Positions 1-5,232 of a stretch of 5,707 nucleotides of DNA are shown here, piece after piece. Source of the DNA: an uncultured Oscillospiraceae bacterium. Lineage in GTDB: Bacteria > Bacillota > Clostridia > Oscillospirales > Ruminococcaceae. Location of the stretch: contig URKR01000061.1 of the NCBI GenBank assembly GCA_900548355.1, forward strand, positions 1 through 5,707. The letters are read 5' to 3'. The notes beneath the pieces are model-generated. The model ran no database searches. It was not told where the DNA came from and saw only the letters and a program-made list of their open reading frames with translations. The translations under genes were made by a program, and so were the position numbers. Positions within the stretch are counted from its first letter, which is position 1, and every line of letters starts with the position of its first letter.

Positions 1-562
1 CGGCCGCGGCCGCAGCCAGTGCGGCGGCCAGCGTGCCCAGCTCAATCAGCACAAACTGCCGCAGCTGGCGGGCCTGTTCGGCCCAGACAGCCGAAAGGTC
101 ATAGGCAGTGACCAGCCAAAGCCCCGCTTGCGGGCGGTTTTCCGCCGCGCCGGTCTGCAGCGGGGCCGCCAGCAGCAGCGCCGGGGGCTTCCCCGCCGAC
201 ACAACCGCCCCGCCGGCCCCGGCCTGCACGGCGCGCAGCTGGTCAAGATAATCGGTGCCTTCCGGCATGGCGGCGTACACCAGCGTACCGTCTTCCCGAA
301 GGACCGAAAATCCGGCGTCCGCCCCGGGCGTGCGCTGCCCGGCCCAGTTTTTGGCAGCCCGGAAGGTCTCTTTGACCTGTTCGGTTCCGCGCAGCGCATC
401 TTCAAGCGAGGTGCGGGCGCGCTCCTGGTCGGCGGCTGCATCGGCAAGGGCCGTGTCAACGGCAGCCGCAAAGTTTGCATGGATCATCCAGCCGCCGCCT
501 GCCGAAAGGCTCAGACAGAGCAGCAGCGCGACGACAAGCAGCAGTTTTTGGGTAAAACTCAT
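1..562 (-). CDS. Sensor histidine kinase, N-terminal part (cut by the window edge)
   Basis: This is the membrane-sensor half of a two-component histidine kinase; 187 codons are present and the kinase core lies outside the window. The protein begins MSFTQKLLLVVALLL. Residues about 7-27 form a first membrane segment, about 28-167 an extracytoplasmic sensor region, and a second, alanine-rich membrane segment starts at about 170 and is cut. The stretch GFSVLREDGTLVYA near residue 90 resembles the core strands of PDC/Cache-like sensor folds, but no ligand can be assigned. The ATG overlaps the stop of the response regulator as ATGA, and a GGAGG lies 7 bases upstream inside the regulator's last codons, so the start is well supported and translation is probably coupled. 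The histidine kinase identity rests on this position and topology, since no H-box or ATPase motif is visible. The frame is open throughout. Confidence 0.85.
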   Translation of the reverse strand, partial: MSFTQKLLLVVALLLCLSLSAGGGWMIHANFAAAVDTALADAAADQERARTSLEDALRGTEQVKETFRAAKNWAGQRTPGADAGFSVLREDGTLVYAAMPEGTDYLDQLRAVQAGAGGAVVSAGKPPALLLAAPLQTGAAENRPQAGLWLVTAYDLSAVWAEQARQLRQFVLIELGTLAAALAAAAA

Positions 563-1218
563 GGCGAGGCCTCCAGTCGATAGCCAATGCCCGAAACGGT
601 TTGGATGTGCCGGCCCCAGCCAAGCTTTTTGCGCAGCCGGGAAATATACAGGTCGAGCGCGCGCGGGCCGGCGTCGCTTTCAAGCCCGCAGACCCGCTCC
701 AGCAGCACGCTGCGGTAGAGCGCGACACCGCGGTTCTGCACAAGGGTCAAGAGCAGCGCGTACTCCCGCGGGGCAAGTTCGACCGGGGCGCCGCCGCGTG
801 TCACGGTGCAGGCGTCGGGGTCAATCTCGACATCCCAGAGCTTAATTTTGGCATCCCGCCGGCCGGTGTGGCGCATCAGGCCGTCCACCCGGGCAAGCAG
901 TTCTTCGGGCGCAAAGGGTTTGAGGATATAGTCGTAGGCGCCGAGCTGCAGCCCCCGCACCCGGTCGGCAACTTCGTCCCGCGCCGTCACAAAGATCACC
1001 GGCGTACCGGTCGGGGCGATGAACTCCATCAGCGCAAATCCGTCGATGTCGGGCAGCATGACATCGAGCAGCACAAGGTCAAACCGCTGCGCACTGAGCA
1101 GGTCGGCGGCCTCGCCGCCGGTGCGGGCCTGCACGCAGGGGTAGGCAAGGCGGCGCAGCGTCAGTTCGATCAGGTCGGCGATCGCGGGTTCATCCTCCAC
1201 AATTAGGACAGGATACAT
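559..1218 (-). CDS. OmpR/PhoB-family response regulator
   Basis: DNA-binding response regulator, 219 residues, a usual length for the family. The receiver domain (about 1-115) has the acidic pocket E8-D9 in VEDE, the phospho-acceptor D52 in LLDVMLPDIDG, the switch threonine T78 in VTAR and the invariant lysine K100 in LKPF. Residues about 125-217 are the winged-helix output domain, ending in the typical RALDLYISRLRKKLG and the wing TVSGIGYRLE. The start chosen is the ATG at 1218, preceded by GGAGG at a 6-base gap; a TTG six codons upstream would extend the frame but has no such site. It lies 18 bases after the lipoprotein gene and overlaps the kinase gene by 4 bases, so the two are the cognate pair. 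It probably controls envelope genes and perhaps its own operon. The targets are unknown. Confidence 0.95.
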   Translation of the reverse strand: MYPVLIVEDEPAIADLIELTLRRLAYPCVQARTGGEAADLLSAQRFDLVLLDVMLPDIDGFALMEFIAPTGTPVIFVTARDEVADRVRGLQLGAYDYILKPFAPEELLARVDGLMRHTGRRDAKIKLWDVEIDPDACTVTRGGAPVELAPREYALLLTLVQNRGVALYRSVLLERVCGLESDAGPRALDLYISRLRKKLGWGRHIQTVSGIGYRLEASP

Positions 1219-1236
1219 CGTTGGCCTCCGTTTCAA

Positions 1237-2496
1237 TCAAAACGCCGAGGGCATCGTTGTGACTTCGCGGTAGTTGGGGTTACCGGCAAAGAAGTCGTCT
1301 TTGGAGAGCAGGGCGGTCAGCGGCACGGCGCGTTCAACCGGCGTGGGCTGGCCGTCCTTGCCGGGGATCGTGCGGTTTTCCCACCGCTCGCCGTACCAGA
1401 CATAGAGGTCGTCCGCCGTCTCGCCAAGGATCTGCAGCGAGCTTTCGTGCCCGTTGAGCACAGCGTGCAGCGGGATGGCAGCGGCCGCGCCGTCCGCCGG
1501 GTCGATTGCGACAAGGGTGCCGGCCAGCGCGCCGATATCCCAGACGTCGGCGACGATCTTGCCGCCGACCGCCCGCAGCGTGACGGTACAGGCCCCTTCC
1601 GGCGCAATCGGCCAGTCTACCGCCAGCGTGCCGGTCTCGCCGGTGGCGACGTCCACCCAGGCAATGTCGCCGGGGATGCTGTCCGGCGCGATGGTGTAAA
1701 GCCGGCCGCCGGCCAGCGCGCAGCCTGTGGCCGCGTAGTCACCCATTGTGAGACCGGCCAGCTTGCGGGTCTCGCCGGTGTCGATGTTGTAGGCGTTTAC
1801 GGCGCCGGCCCCCATATCCTGCGAGAGAATCTCCCGCCCCACGCAGCCGAGACCGCTGCCCGGGTAATCGCTGGCAAGCAGCTCGCCCTCACCGCCGCCG
1901 AGCGGCAGTTTGTAGAGCCGGATCGGGATCTCGGCGGCCGGGTCTGCGCCGATATCGTAGAATTCACAGTAGAGGTTTTCCCCGTCGGTAGCAACCGGGT
2001 GAAAACTCCGGTTTTCGGCAAGGAGCCGGGCCCCGCCGCCGTCGTCGGGGTAAAAGGCCAGGCAGTCGCCCAGCAGTTCATAGCTGGCGGTATCTTCCAG
2101 GCTGTAAAAGACAAGCACCCCGCCCTCCACCGCAAAGCAGGACGCCCCGACGGCCCCTTCTGGCAGGCGGGCCGGACAGCTTGCGTCGCTGTGGGTGCAG
2201 CCGGGGGCCGCACACAGCACCCGCTGTTCGGCCGCCGCATAGTCCACCTTGGTGATGAGGATCGGCCAGACCGGCATCGCGTCGTCCTGGACGATGACCG
2301 CTTCGTACAGCCCGGTCGCGTTGTTGTTTGTCAGCCTTGTCAGCGCGCCGCCTGCCGGGGCGTCAGGCCGGCTTTCGGCCGCCGCGGCCGCCGTTTCAGG
2401 CGGCGTTTCGGCTGCTGCGGATTCAGTAGCGGGTTCCCGCGCGCAGCCCGCCAGCAGGCCAAAGGCCAGCACGGCACACAGAACCGTTTGTTTCAT
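1237..2496 (-). CDS. Putative secreted lipoprotein with a Cys/His motif, beta-propeller-like
   Basis: A 419-residue exported lipoprotein of unknown function. The N-terminus MKQTVLCAVLAFGLLAGC is a lipoprotein signal with lipobox LAGC, so C18 should be lipidated and the protein anchored outside the membrane. Residues about 19-50 are a low-complexity Ala/Glu/Pro linker. A cluster C95-x4-C100-x-H102-x4-C107-P-A could bind metal or form disulfides; I recall similar clusters in clostridial lipoproteins. The rest holds repeated strand-rich units such as DGENLYCEF, GGRLYTIA, GGKIVADV and TADDLYVWY, consistent with a beta-propeller of the DUF5050/TolB-like kind. The frame stays open to 2790, but the ATG at 2496 is chosen because the signal peptide starts there and AAGGAAGGGAG lies just upstream; the extension would cross the terminator and run into cpsB. 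As first gene of the operon with the response regulator and kinase, it may be an accessory sensor or an output. The role is inferred. Confidence 0.88.
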   Translation of the reverse strand: MKQTVLCAVLAFGLLAGCAREPATESAAAETPPETAAAAAESRPDAPAGGALTRLTNNNATGLYEAVIVQDDAMPVWPILITKVDYAAAEQRVLCAAPGCTHSDASCPARLPEGAVGASCFAVEGGVLVFYSLEDTASYELLGDCLAFYPDDGGGARLLAENRSFHPVATDGENLYCEFYDIGADPAAEIPIRLYKLPLGGGEGELLASDYPGSGLGCVGREILSQDMGAGAVNAYNIDTGETRKLAGLTMGDYAATGCALAGGRLYTIAPDSIPGDIAWVDVATGETGTLAVDWPIAPEGACTVTLRAVGGKIVADVWDIGALAGTLVAIDPADGAAAAIPLHAVLNGHESSLQILGETADDLYVWYGERWENRTIPGKDGQPTPVERAVPLTALLSKDDFFAGNPNYREVTTMPSAF

Positions 2497-2524
2497 CGTA
2501 CTCCCTTCCTTTCGGGCAGCTTGC

Positions 2525-2550
2525 GGGGCGCCGCCTTCCGGCTGCACCCC
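2525..2550 (-). other. Stable hairpin in the leader of the lipoprotein operon
   Basis: In the minus-strand RNA, GGGGUGC pairs with GCGCCCC (one G-U pair). After an A/G mismatch, GCC pairs with GGC around a GGAA loop, which is a GNRA tetraloop. It lies between the predicted transcript start (about 2560) and the ribosome-binding site (about 2501-2511). No U-tract follows, so it is not a terminator. It may stabilise the 5' end or modulate translation. The pairing is read directly; the function is inferred. Confidence 0.5.
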
Positions 2551-2566
2551 GGTGTTCCTTGTCTGT

Positions 2567-2595
2567 ATTGTCACTCTACCACCGGCGAATGTCAA
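2567..2595 (-). promoter_or_regulatory. Sigma-A-type promoter of the lipoprotein/two-component operon
   Basis: The -35 is a perfect TTGACA (2595-2590), followed by a 17-base spacer and a -10 of GACAAT (2572-2567, 4 of 6 consensus bases). Transcription would start near 2560, leaving a leader of about 64 bases before the lipoprotein ATG at 2496. It sits just after the terminator of the cps genes, which marks this as a separate transcription unit. Confidence 0.65.
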
Positions 2596-2610
2596 ATTTG
2601 TATCACCGGC
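2577..2610 (-). promoter_or_regulatory. Direct repeat around the -35 box, candidate operator
   Basis: Minus-strand GCCGGTGATA (2610-2601) and GCCGGTGGTA (2586-2577) match at 9 of 10 bases and lie 24 bases apart. One copy is upstream of the TTGACA box and the other is in the spacer between -35 and -10. OmpR-family regulators bind direct repeats, so the regulator of this operon is a plausible ligand. However, 24 bases is longer than the usual 10-11 base spacing. The words are GC-rich and could recur by chance. Confidence 0.3.
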
Positions 2611-2616
2611 TCCGCC

Positions 2617-2646
2617 AAAATAAAAAAGCCTCCAAACCGGAGGCTT
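2617..2646 (-). terminator. Intrinsic terminator after the cps genes
   Basis: On the minus strand the 8-base-pair stem AAGCCTCC/GGAGGCTT (2646-2639 with 2633-2626) closes a 5-base loop and runs straight into the T-rich tract TTTTATTTT. It begins 20 bases after the TAA stop of the cpsB-like gene, so it ends the cpsC-cpsD-cpsB transcript. The plus-strand side has no T-tract, so it works in one direction only. Confidence 0.9.
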
Positions 2647-2665
2647 CAGACTGTCATGATCGGTT

Positions 2666-3421
2666 TTAGGCCCAGCGGCCGAAGCGGTAGCGGGGCTCCT
2701 GCGGTTCGGGCGGTTCGATCTGCCGGCCCAGGAAGGCGCGCACGGCGTTTTTGCGGAAGGCATAGGCTGCCGGCGCGGGCAGCGCTTCAAACCCGGCGCG
2801 CAGGTTGACCGGCCTGGCCGCCATGTTGTGCGCGTCGGTACTGATAAAATGCACCAGATTCCAGCCGATATACCTGATGAGCAGTTTGGCCGTGTGCCCG
2901 CCGCGGATCAGCCCTGCCGCATTGATCTGGGCCAGCGCCCCGCCCGCCACCCAGCGGTAGAGCAGGGTCGGGTCCTCGGTGACATAGGGGTAACGCTCCA
3001 CATGGGCAAGGATCGGGGTATACCCCCGCTGCTGCACGGCAAAGAGCGTATCCTCAATACCGCTCGGGTGGTGGGTGGTCGGCAGCTCAATCAGCAGGTA
3101 ACGGGTGCCGGCAAAGGCCAGCTGGGCCAGGTCCAGGTCCGGCAGCACCGGGGTGTAATAGATTTCGGCCCCGGCCTTGGCCGCAATCGGCAGGCCTTCG
3201 GCCTTGGCAGCGGCGGCGGTCCGGCGCAGTGCGGCCTGCCTTTTCTGCAGGAAGCTGTCAAGGCCGGTGCGCTCGTAATAAAAATGCGGGGTGAACACAA
3301 CACCGGCCGCACCGTCTTCCACCTCGCGGCGCAGCATCGCCATGGTCATGGCCAGGTTTTTGGCCCCATCGTCGATGCCGGGCAGCAGGTGACAGTGCAA
3401 GTCAACGAGGGTTTGCTTCAT
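2666..3421 (-). CDS. cpsB: CpsB/YwqE-type protein-tyrosine phosphatase (PHP superfamily)
   Basis: Metal-dependent phosphatase that removes phosphate from the tyrosine tail of the CpsD-type kinase, resetting the polysaccharide export switch. It has 251 residues, close to the family norm. The metal and active-site motifs appear in order: D7-L-H9-C-H11-LLPGIDDG, T44-P-H46, E86 in GAEIYY, THHPSG at 116-121, A139-H140-V-E-R and S194-T-D196-A-H198-N. After TPH the next residue is F, where some relatives have a second H. The C-terminus is proline-rich and basic. The ATG overlaps the stop of cpsD as ATGA, and no Shine-Dalgarno is visible upstream, so translation probably depends on reinitiation after cpsD. 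That would tie phosphatase output to kinase output. The gene is last in the operon, with a terminator 20 bases after its stop. The family is clear; activity on CpsD is inferred from homologues and gene order. Confidence 0.95.
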   Translation of the reverse strand: MKQTLVDLHCHLLPGIDDGAKNLAMTMAMLRREVEDGAAGVVFTPHFYYERTGLDSFLQKRQAALRRTAAAAKAEGLPIAAKAGAEIYYTPVLPDLDLAQLAFAGTRYLLIELPTTHHPSGIEDTLFAVQQRGYTPILAHVERYPYVTEDPTLLYRWVAGGALAQINAAGLIRGGHTAKLLIRYIGWNLVHFISTDAHNMAARPVNLRAGFEALPAPAAYAFRKNAVRAFLGRQIEPPEPQEPRYRFGRWA

Positions 3422-4179
3422 GACAGCGTTGCTTTTTTGTCTTCGCTCTGGTCGTCGCCGGCGTAATAGTTATACGAATAGGCATAGGAATACCCGTCTC
3501 TGCGCCCGATGCGCCGGGCATCGTAGCCGTTGAGCACCACGCCAAGGATGCGCGCGCCCACCGCTTCGAGTTTTTTCTTCGAAAGCTGGGCGCCCTGGAT
3601 CGTCGTCACACCCGAACGCACGACAAGCACAACGCCATCCACCATCCGGCACATAACGGCCGCATCTGTCACAACCGAAACCGGCGGGGTATCCACGATG
3701 ATGTAATCATAATACTCGCGCAGGGTGTCAAACATCTGCTCAACCGCCGGCAGCGAGAGCATCTCGCTGGGGTTGGGGGGCAGCGGCCCGACCGGCAGCA
3801 GGGTGAACTGGACATTTTTGAAACGGACCAGCGCGTCGTTCAGGGTGGCCTGCCCGGCCACAATGTTGGAAATACCCGGGCGGTTATGGCTCAGGTGCAG
3901 GTAACGCGACAGCGACCCTTTGCGCAGGTCGCTGTCAACCAGCACCACCCGCTTGCCGCCGCTGGCCATGGTGGAAGCCAGGTTGATTGCCACGTTGCTC
4001 TTGCCTTCCTCCTGCACCGAAGAGGTGATCAGGATAACTTTGCACCCCGTGGAGGCGGAAAGGAATTCCAGGTTGGTGCGCAGGCTCTTGTACGCCTCCA
4101 CATACTGGAACGGCGCATCCGGGCCGACCATCAGCAGCTTGCGCCGCGATTTTTCGCTGCCCCTTTTTTTCTTCGCCAT
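3418..4179 (-). CDS. cpsD: CpsD/YwqD-type bacterial tyrosine kinase (BY-kinase)
   Basis: Cytoplasmic P-loop tyrosine autokinase that, with its membrane activator CpsC, controls capsule or exopolysaccharide assembly. It has 253 residues. Visible are the N-terminal EAYKSLRTNLEFLS (28-41) typical of the family, Walker A SSVQEEGKSN with K60, Walker A' VLVDSDLRKG with D82 and D84, the conserved NPSEML (136-141) and Walker B YIIVDTPP with D163. The tail carries Y230, Y232, Y234, Y236, Y238 and Y239, the expected autophosphorylation cluster. Walker A reads QEEGKSN instead of the commoner GEGKS[T/S], with the catalytic lysine kept. The chosen ATG forms TGATG with the cpsC stop. A GTG directly before it (4182), 6 bases from the same GGAGG, is an equally possible start and adds one residue. 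The gene overlaps cpsB by 4 bases. The kinase lacks its own membrane part, as in Firmicutes and unlike Wzc of proteobacteria. Confidence 0.95.
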   Translation of the reverse strand: MAKKKRGSEKSRRKLLMVGPDAPFQYVEAYKSLRTNLEFLSASTGCKVILITSSVQEEGKSNVAINLASTMASGGKRVVLVDSDLRKGSLSRYLHLSHNRPGISNIVAGQATLNDALVRFKNVQFTLLPVGPLPPNPSEMLSLPAVEQMFDTLREYYDYIIVDTPPVSVVTDAAVMCRMVDGVVLVVRSGVTTIQGAQLSKKKLEAVGARILGVVLNGYDARRIGRRDGYSYAYSYNYYAGDDQSEDKKATLS

Positions 4180-4880
4180 CACTTTTTCCCTCCGTTCTGC
4201 TCATAGTTCGGGATCACGCCGATCACCGGCAGGTTCAGCTGCTTGGCGATGTCCTCTTCCGAATTGATCTTGTTGTTCAGCAGGAACTGCACGACAAACA
4301 GGCCCGCGCAGGCCGCCAGGCCAAGCGCCCCGGCCATTGCGGTGTTGCGCATCACGTTGGGCGAAACAGGGTTCGGGTTGAGCGATGCAGCCGAGATCAC
4401 CTTGACCGAGCCGGCCTCCACCGCTTCGACAATTTCATCCGGCGCAACCTGGGTGATCTGCTCGCAAACCTGGCGCGCGCCCTCCGGGTTGGCGTCGGTC
4501 ACGGTGATTTTCATGACCTGGGTTTCATCCACCGCGCTCACGCTCACCTTGGATGCCAGCTCGCTGTAGCTCATCCCAAGGCCAAGGTTGGCAATCACCT
4601 CGTTGAGCACGGTATCGCTTTTGATAATAATGCCGTAAGTAGATACCAGCTGGGAAGCGGAGTTCAATTGGTCGCTTGTGACGTTGGCGGTGGTATCCTG
4701 CCGCGTATTGACAATCATCAGGGCGCTGGCCTCATACTGGGGCGTCATCAAAAATTTGGACACGCCAAAGCCGACCGCCGCGGCCAACACCGTTGCAAGC
4801 ACCAGCGCCAGGATGTGCTGACGCAAGACCCCGAGCAGTTCCAGGAGGTCTATCGTATCGTAATCCCGGTTTTCTTCCAT
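4179..4880 (-). CDS. cpsC: CpsC/YwqC-type Wzz-domain membrane adaptor (polysaccharide co-polymerase)
   Basis: Chain-length determinant/adaptor protein that activates the tyrosine kinase and helps set polysaccharide length or export. It has 233 residues. The short cytoplasmic N-terminus (MEENRDYDTIDLLELLGVLR) leads to a first membrane helix at about 22-44. An extracytoplasmic Wzz domain follows with the typical YEASALMIV just after the helix. The proline motif NPNPVSPN (168-175) precedes a second helix at about 180-201. The cytoplasmic tail with KINSEEDIAKQLNLPVIGVIPN matches the region that docks on the kinase in this family. The frame is open upstream to 5039, but the ATG at 4880 is preferred: it has a GGAGGA 9 bases upstream and starts exactly where family proteins do. 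An ATG at 4888 is out of frame and too near the ribosome-binding site. It is the first gene of the operon and touches cpsD through TGATG. Confidence 0.93.
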   Translation of the reverse strand: MEENRDYDTIDLLELLGVLRQHILALVLATVLAAAVGFGVSKFLMTPQYEASALMIVNTRQDTTANVTSDQLNSASQLVSTYGIIIKSDTVLNEVIANLGLGMSYSELASKVSVSAVDETQVMKITVTDANPEGARQVCEQITQVAPDEIVEAVEAGSVKVISAASLNPNPVSPNVMRNTAMAGALGLAACAGLFVVQFLLNNKINSEEDIAKQLNLPVIGVIPNYEQNGGKK

Positions 4881-4927
4881 TGTACCATTTCCTCCGCAGT
4901 CTTGGGCGCCGACCGCCCCGATTGGCC

Positions 4928-4943
4928 GCCGGCACAGGCCGGC
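4928..4943 (-). other. Small GC hairpin in the cpsC leader
   Basis: On the minus strand GCCGGC pairs with GCCGGC across a CTGT loop, giving a 6-base-pair stem. It lies in the predicted 72-base leader, between the transcript start near 4952 and the ribosome-binding site near 4894. No T-tract follows, so it is not a terminator. GCCGGC is a frequent word in this DNA, so it may be incidental. Confidence 0.3.
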
Positions 4944-4958
4944 AGCATAACGAAACAA

Positions 4959-4987
4959 ATTATAGCACAAACAGGACGATTTTCCAA
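4959..4987 (-). promoter_or_regulatory. Promoter of the cpsC-cpsD-cpsB operon
   Basis: Minus strand: -35 TTGGAA (4987-4982, 4 of 6), a 17-base spacer, then a perfect -10 TATAAT (4964-4959) preceded by TGC, an extended -10. Transcription would begin near 4952, giving a leader of about 72 bases before the ATG at 4880. An A/T-rich stretch just upstream could act as an UP element. Confidence 0.75.
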
Positions 4988-5023
4988 ATTTATTTTGCAG
5001 AATCCGCCCGCCCTCCCAAATTT
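4984..5023 (-). promoter_or_regulatory. Direct repeat AAATTTGG overlapping the cps promoter
   Basis: The minus-strand word AAATTTGG occurs at 4991-4984, where it overlaps the -35 box, and again at 5023-5016. The copies are 32 bases apart, close to three helical turns. The upstream copy sits in the near-palindrome CCAAAAATTTGG. The arrangement suits a regulator that binds one face of the DNA, but A/T-rich words near promoters can repeat by chance and no binding family is identified. Confidence 0.3.
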
Positions 5024-5062
5024 TTGGCGCTTTGCACAATAATTGGCCATACTGGTCCGCCG

Positions 5063-5108
5063 TTTTATCGCGTTCTTTTTTGATAACGATACACCGTACT
5101 TTTATCGC
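5063..5108. repeat. 9-base direct repeat TTTTATCGC in the intergenic region
   Basis: TTTTATCGC is present at 5063-5071 and again at 5100-5108, 37 bases apart. A TATCG word in the opposite orientation (CGATA at 5087-5091) lies between them. The array is upstream of both divergent promoters, so it could bind a regulator of either side. No known operator consensus fits well. Confidence 0.35.
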
Positions 5109-5164
5109 CTTGTCCCCGGGCGCGCCGGGCGGCGTATACCGGTCGCTTTTTTCAAATTTTCCCT

Positions 5165-5193
5165 TTGCCCCGCCCCGTTGCCTGTGCTATAGT
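5165..5193 (+). promoter_or_regulatory. Promoter of the glycoside hydrolase gene
   Basis: Plus strand: -35 TTGCCC (5165-5170, 4 of 6), a 17-base spacer, and -10 TATAGT (5188-5193, 5 of 6) with an extended TGC before it. Transcription would begin near 5200, about 33 bases ahead of the ATG at 5233. An AG-rich AAGAAAGG (5214-5221) serves as a moderate ribosome-binding site 11 bases before that ATG. Confidence 0.65.
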
Positions 5194-5232
5194 AAAATCA
5201 TCCAAATCATGCCAAGAAAGGTGCGTTTTTCC

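Larger units (their letters stand above)
4881..5232. other. Divergent intergenic control region (352 bases)
   Basis: No gene is supported here. The region separates the leftward cps genes from the rightward glycoside hydrolase. It holds one promoter for each direction, a leader hairpin for cpsC (4928-4943), two pairs of short direct repeats and a GC-rich hairpin CCCGG-GCGCG-CCGGG at 5115-5129. It is richer in A/T runs than the neighbouring genes, notably at 4951-5030 and 5063-5110, as usual for control regions. I see no riboswitch fold I can name and no tRNA. Confidence 0.7.

Noticed and set aside
601..1206. Plus-strand open frame of 201 codons opposite the response regulator
   Set aside because: It is a shadow of a clearly conserved receiver/winged-helix gene on the other strand.
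2497..2790. Upstream extension of the lipoprotein frame
   Set aside because: It would overlap cpsB and the terminator and bury the signal peptide inside the protein. The ATG at 2496 has its own ribosome-binding site and promoter.
1447..2808. Long plus-strand open frame of 453 codons opposite the lipoprotein gene
   Set aside because: It mirrors a GC-rich coding strand, is rich in Arg/Gly/Ala, has no domain I recognise, and crosses the promoter and terminator of the opposite strand. The minus-strand gene has a signal peptide and ribosome-binding site.
4850..4948. Small upstream open frame (MLPACAGG...) overlapping the cpsC start
   Set aside because: Its ATG lies only a few bases after the predicted transcript start, with no room for a ribosome-binding site, and it runs out of frame through cpsC.
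4881..5039. Upstream extension of the cpsC frame
   Set aside because: It would cross the predicted promoter, and the added residues have no Wzz character. The ATG at 4880 fits the family start.
5081..5093. Possible catabolite-response (cre) site TGATAACGATACA
   Set aside because: Only the left half fits the cre consensus; the right half and the dyad symmetry fail.
5080..5108. Second plus-strand promoter (TTGATA with TATCGC)
   Set aside because: The -10 matches at only 3 of 6 bases, and a better promoter lies downstream at 5165-5193.
5115..5129. GC hairpin CCCGG-GCGCG-CCGGG as a terminator
   Set aside because: It has no T-tract on either side and no gene ends next to it; it is short and palindromic GC-rich DNA.
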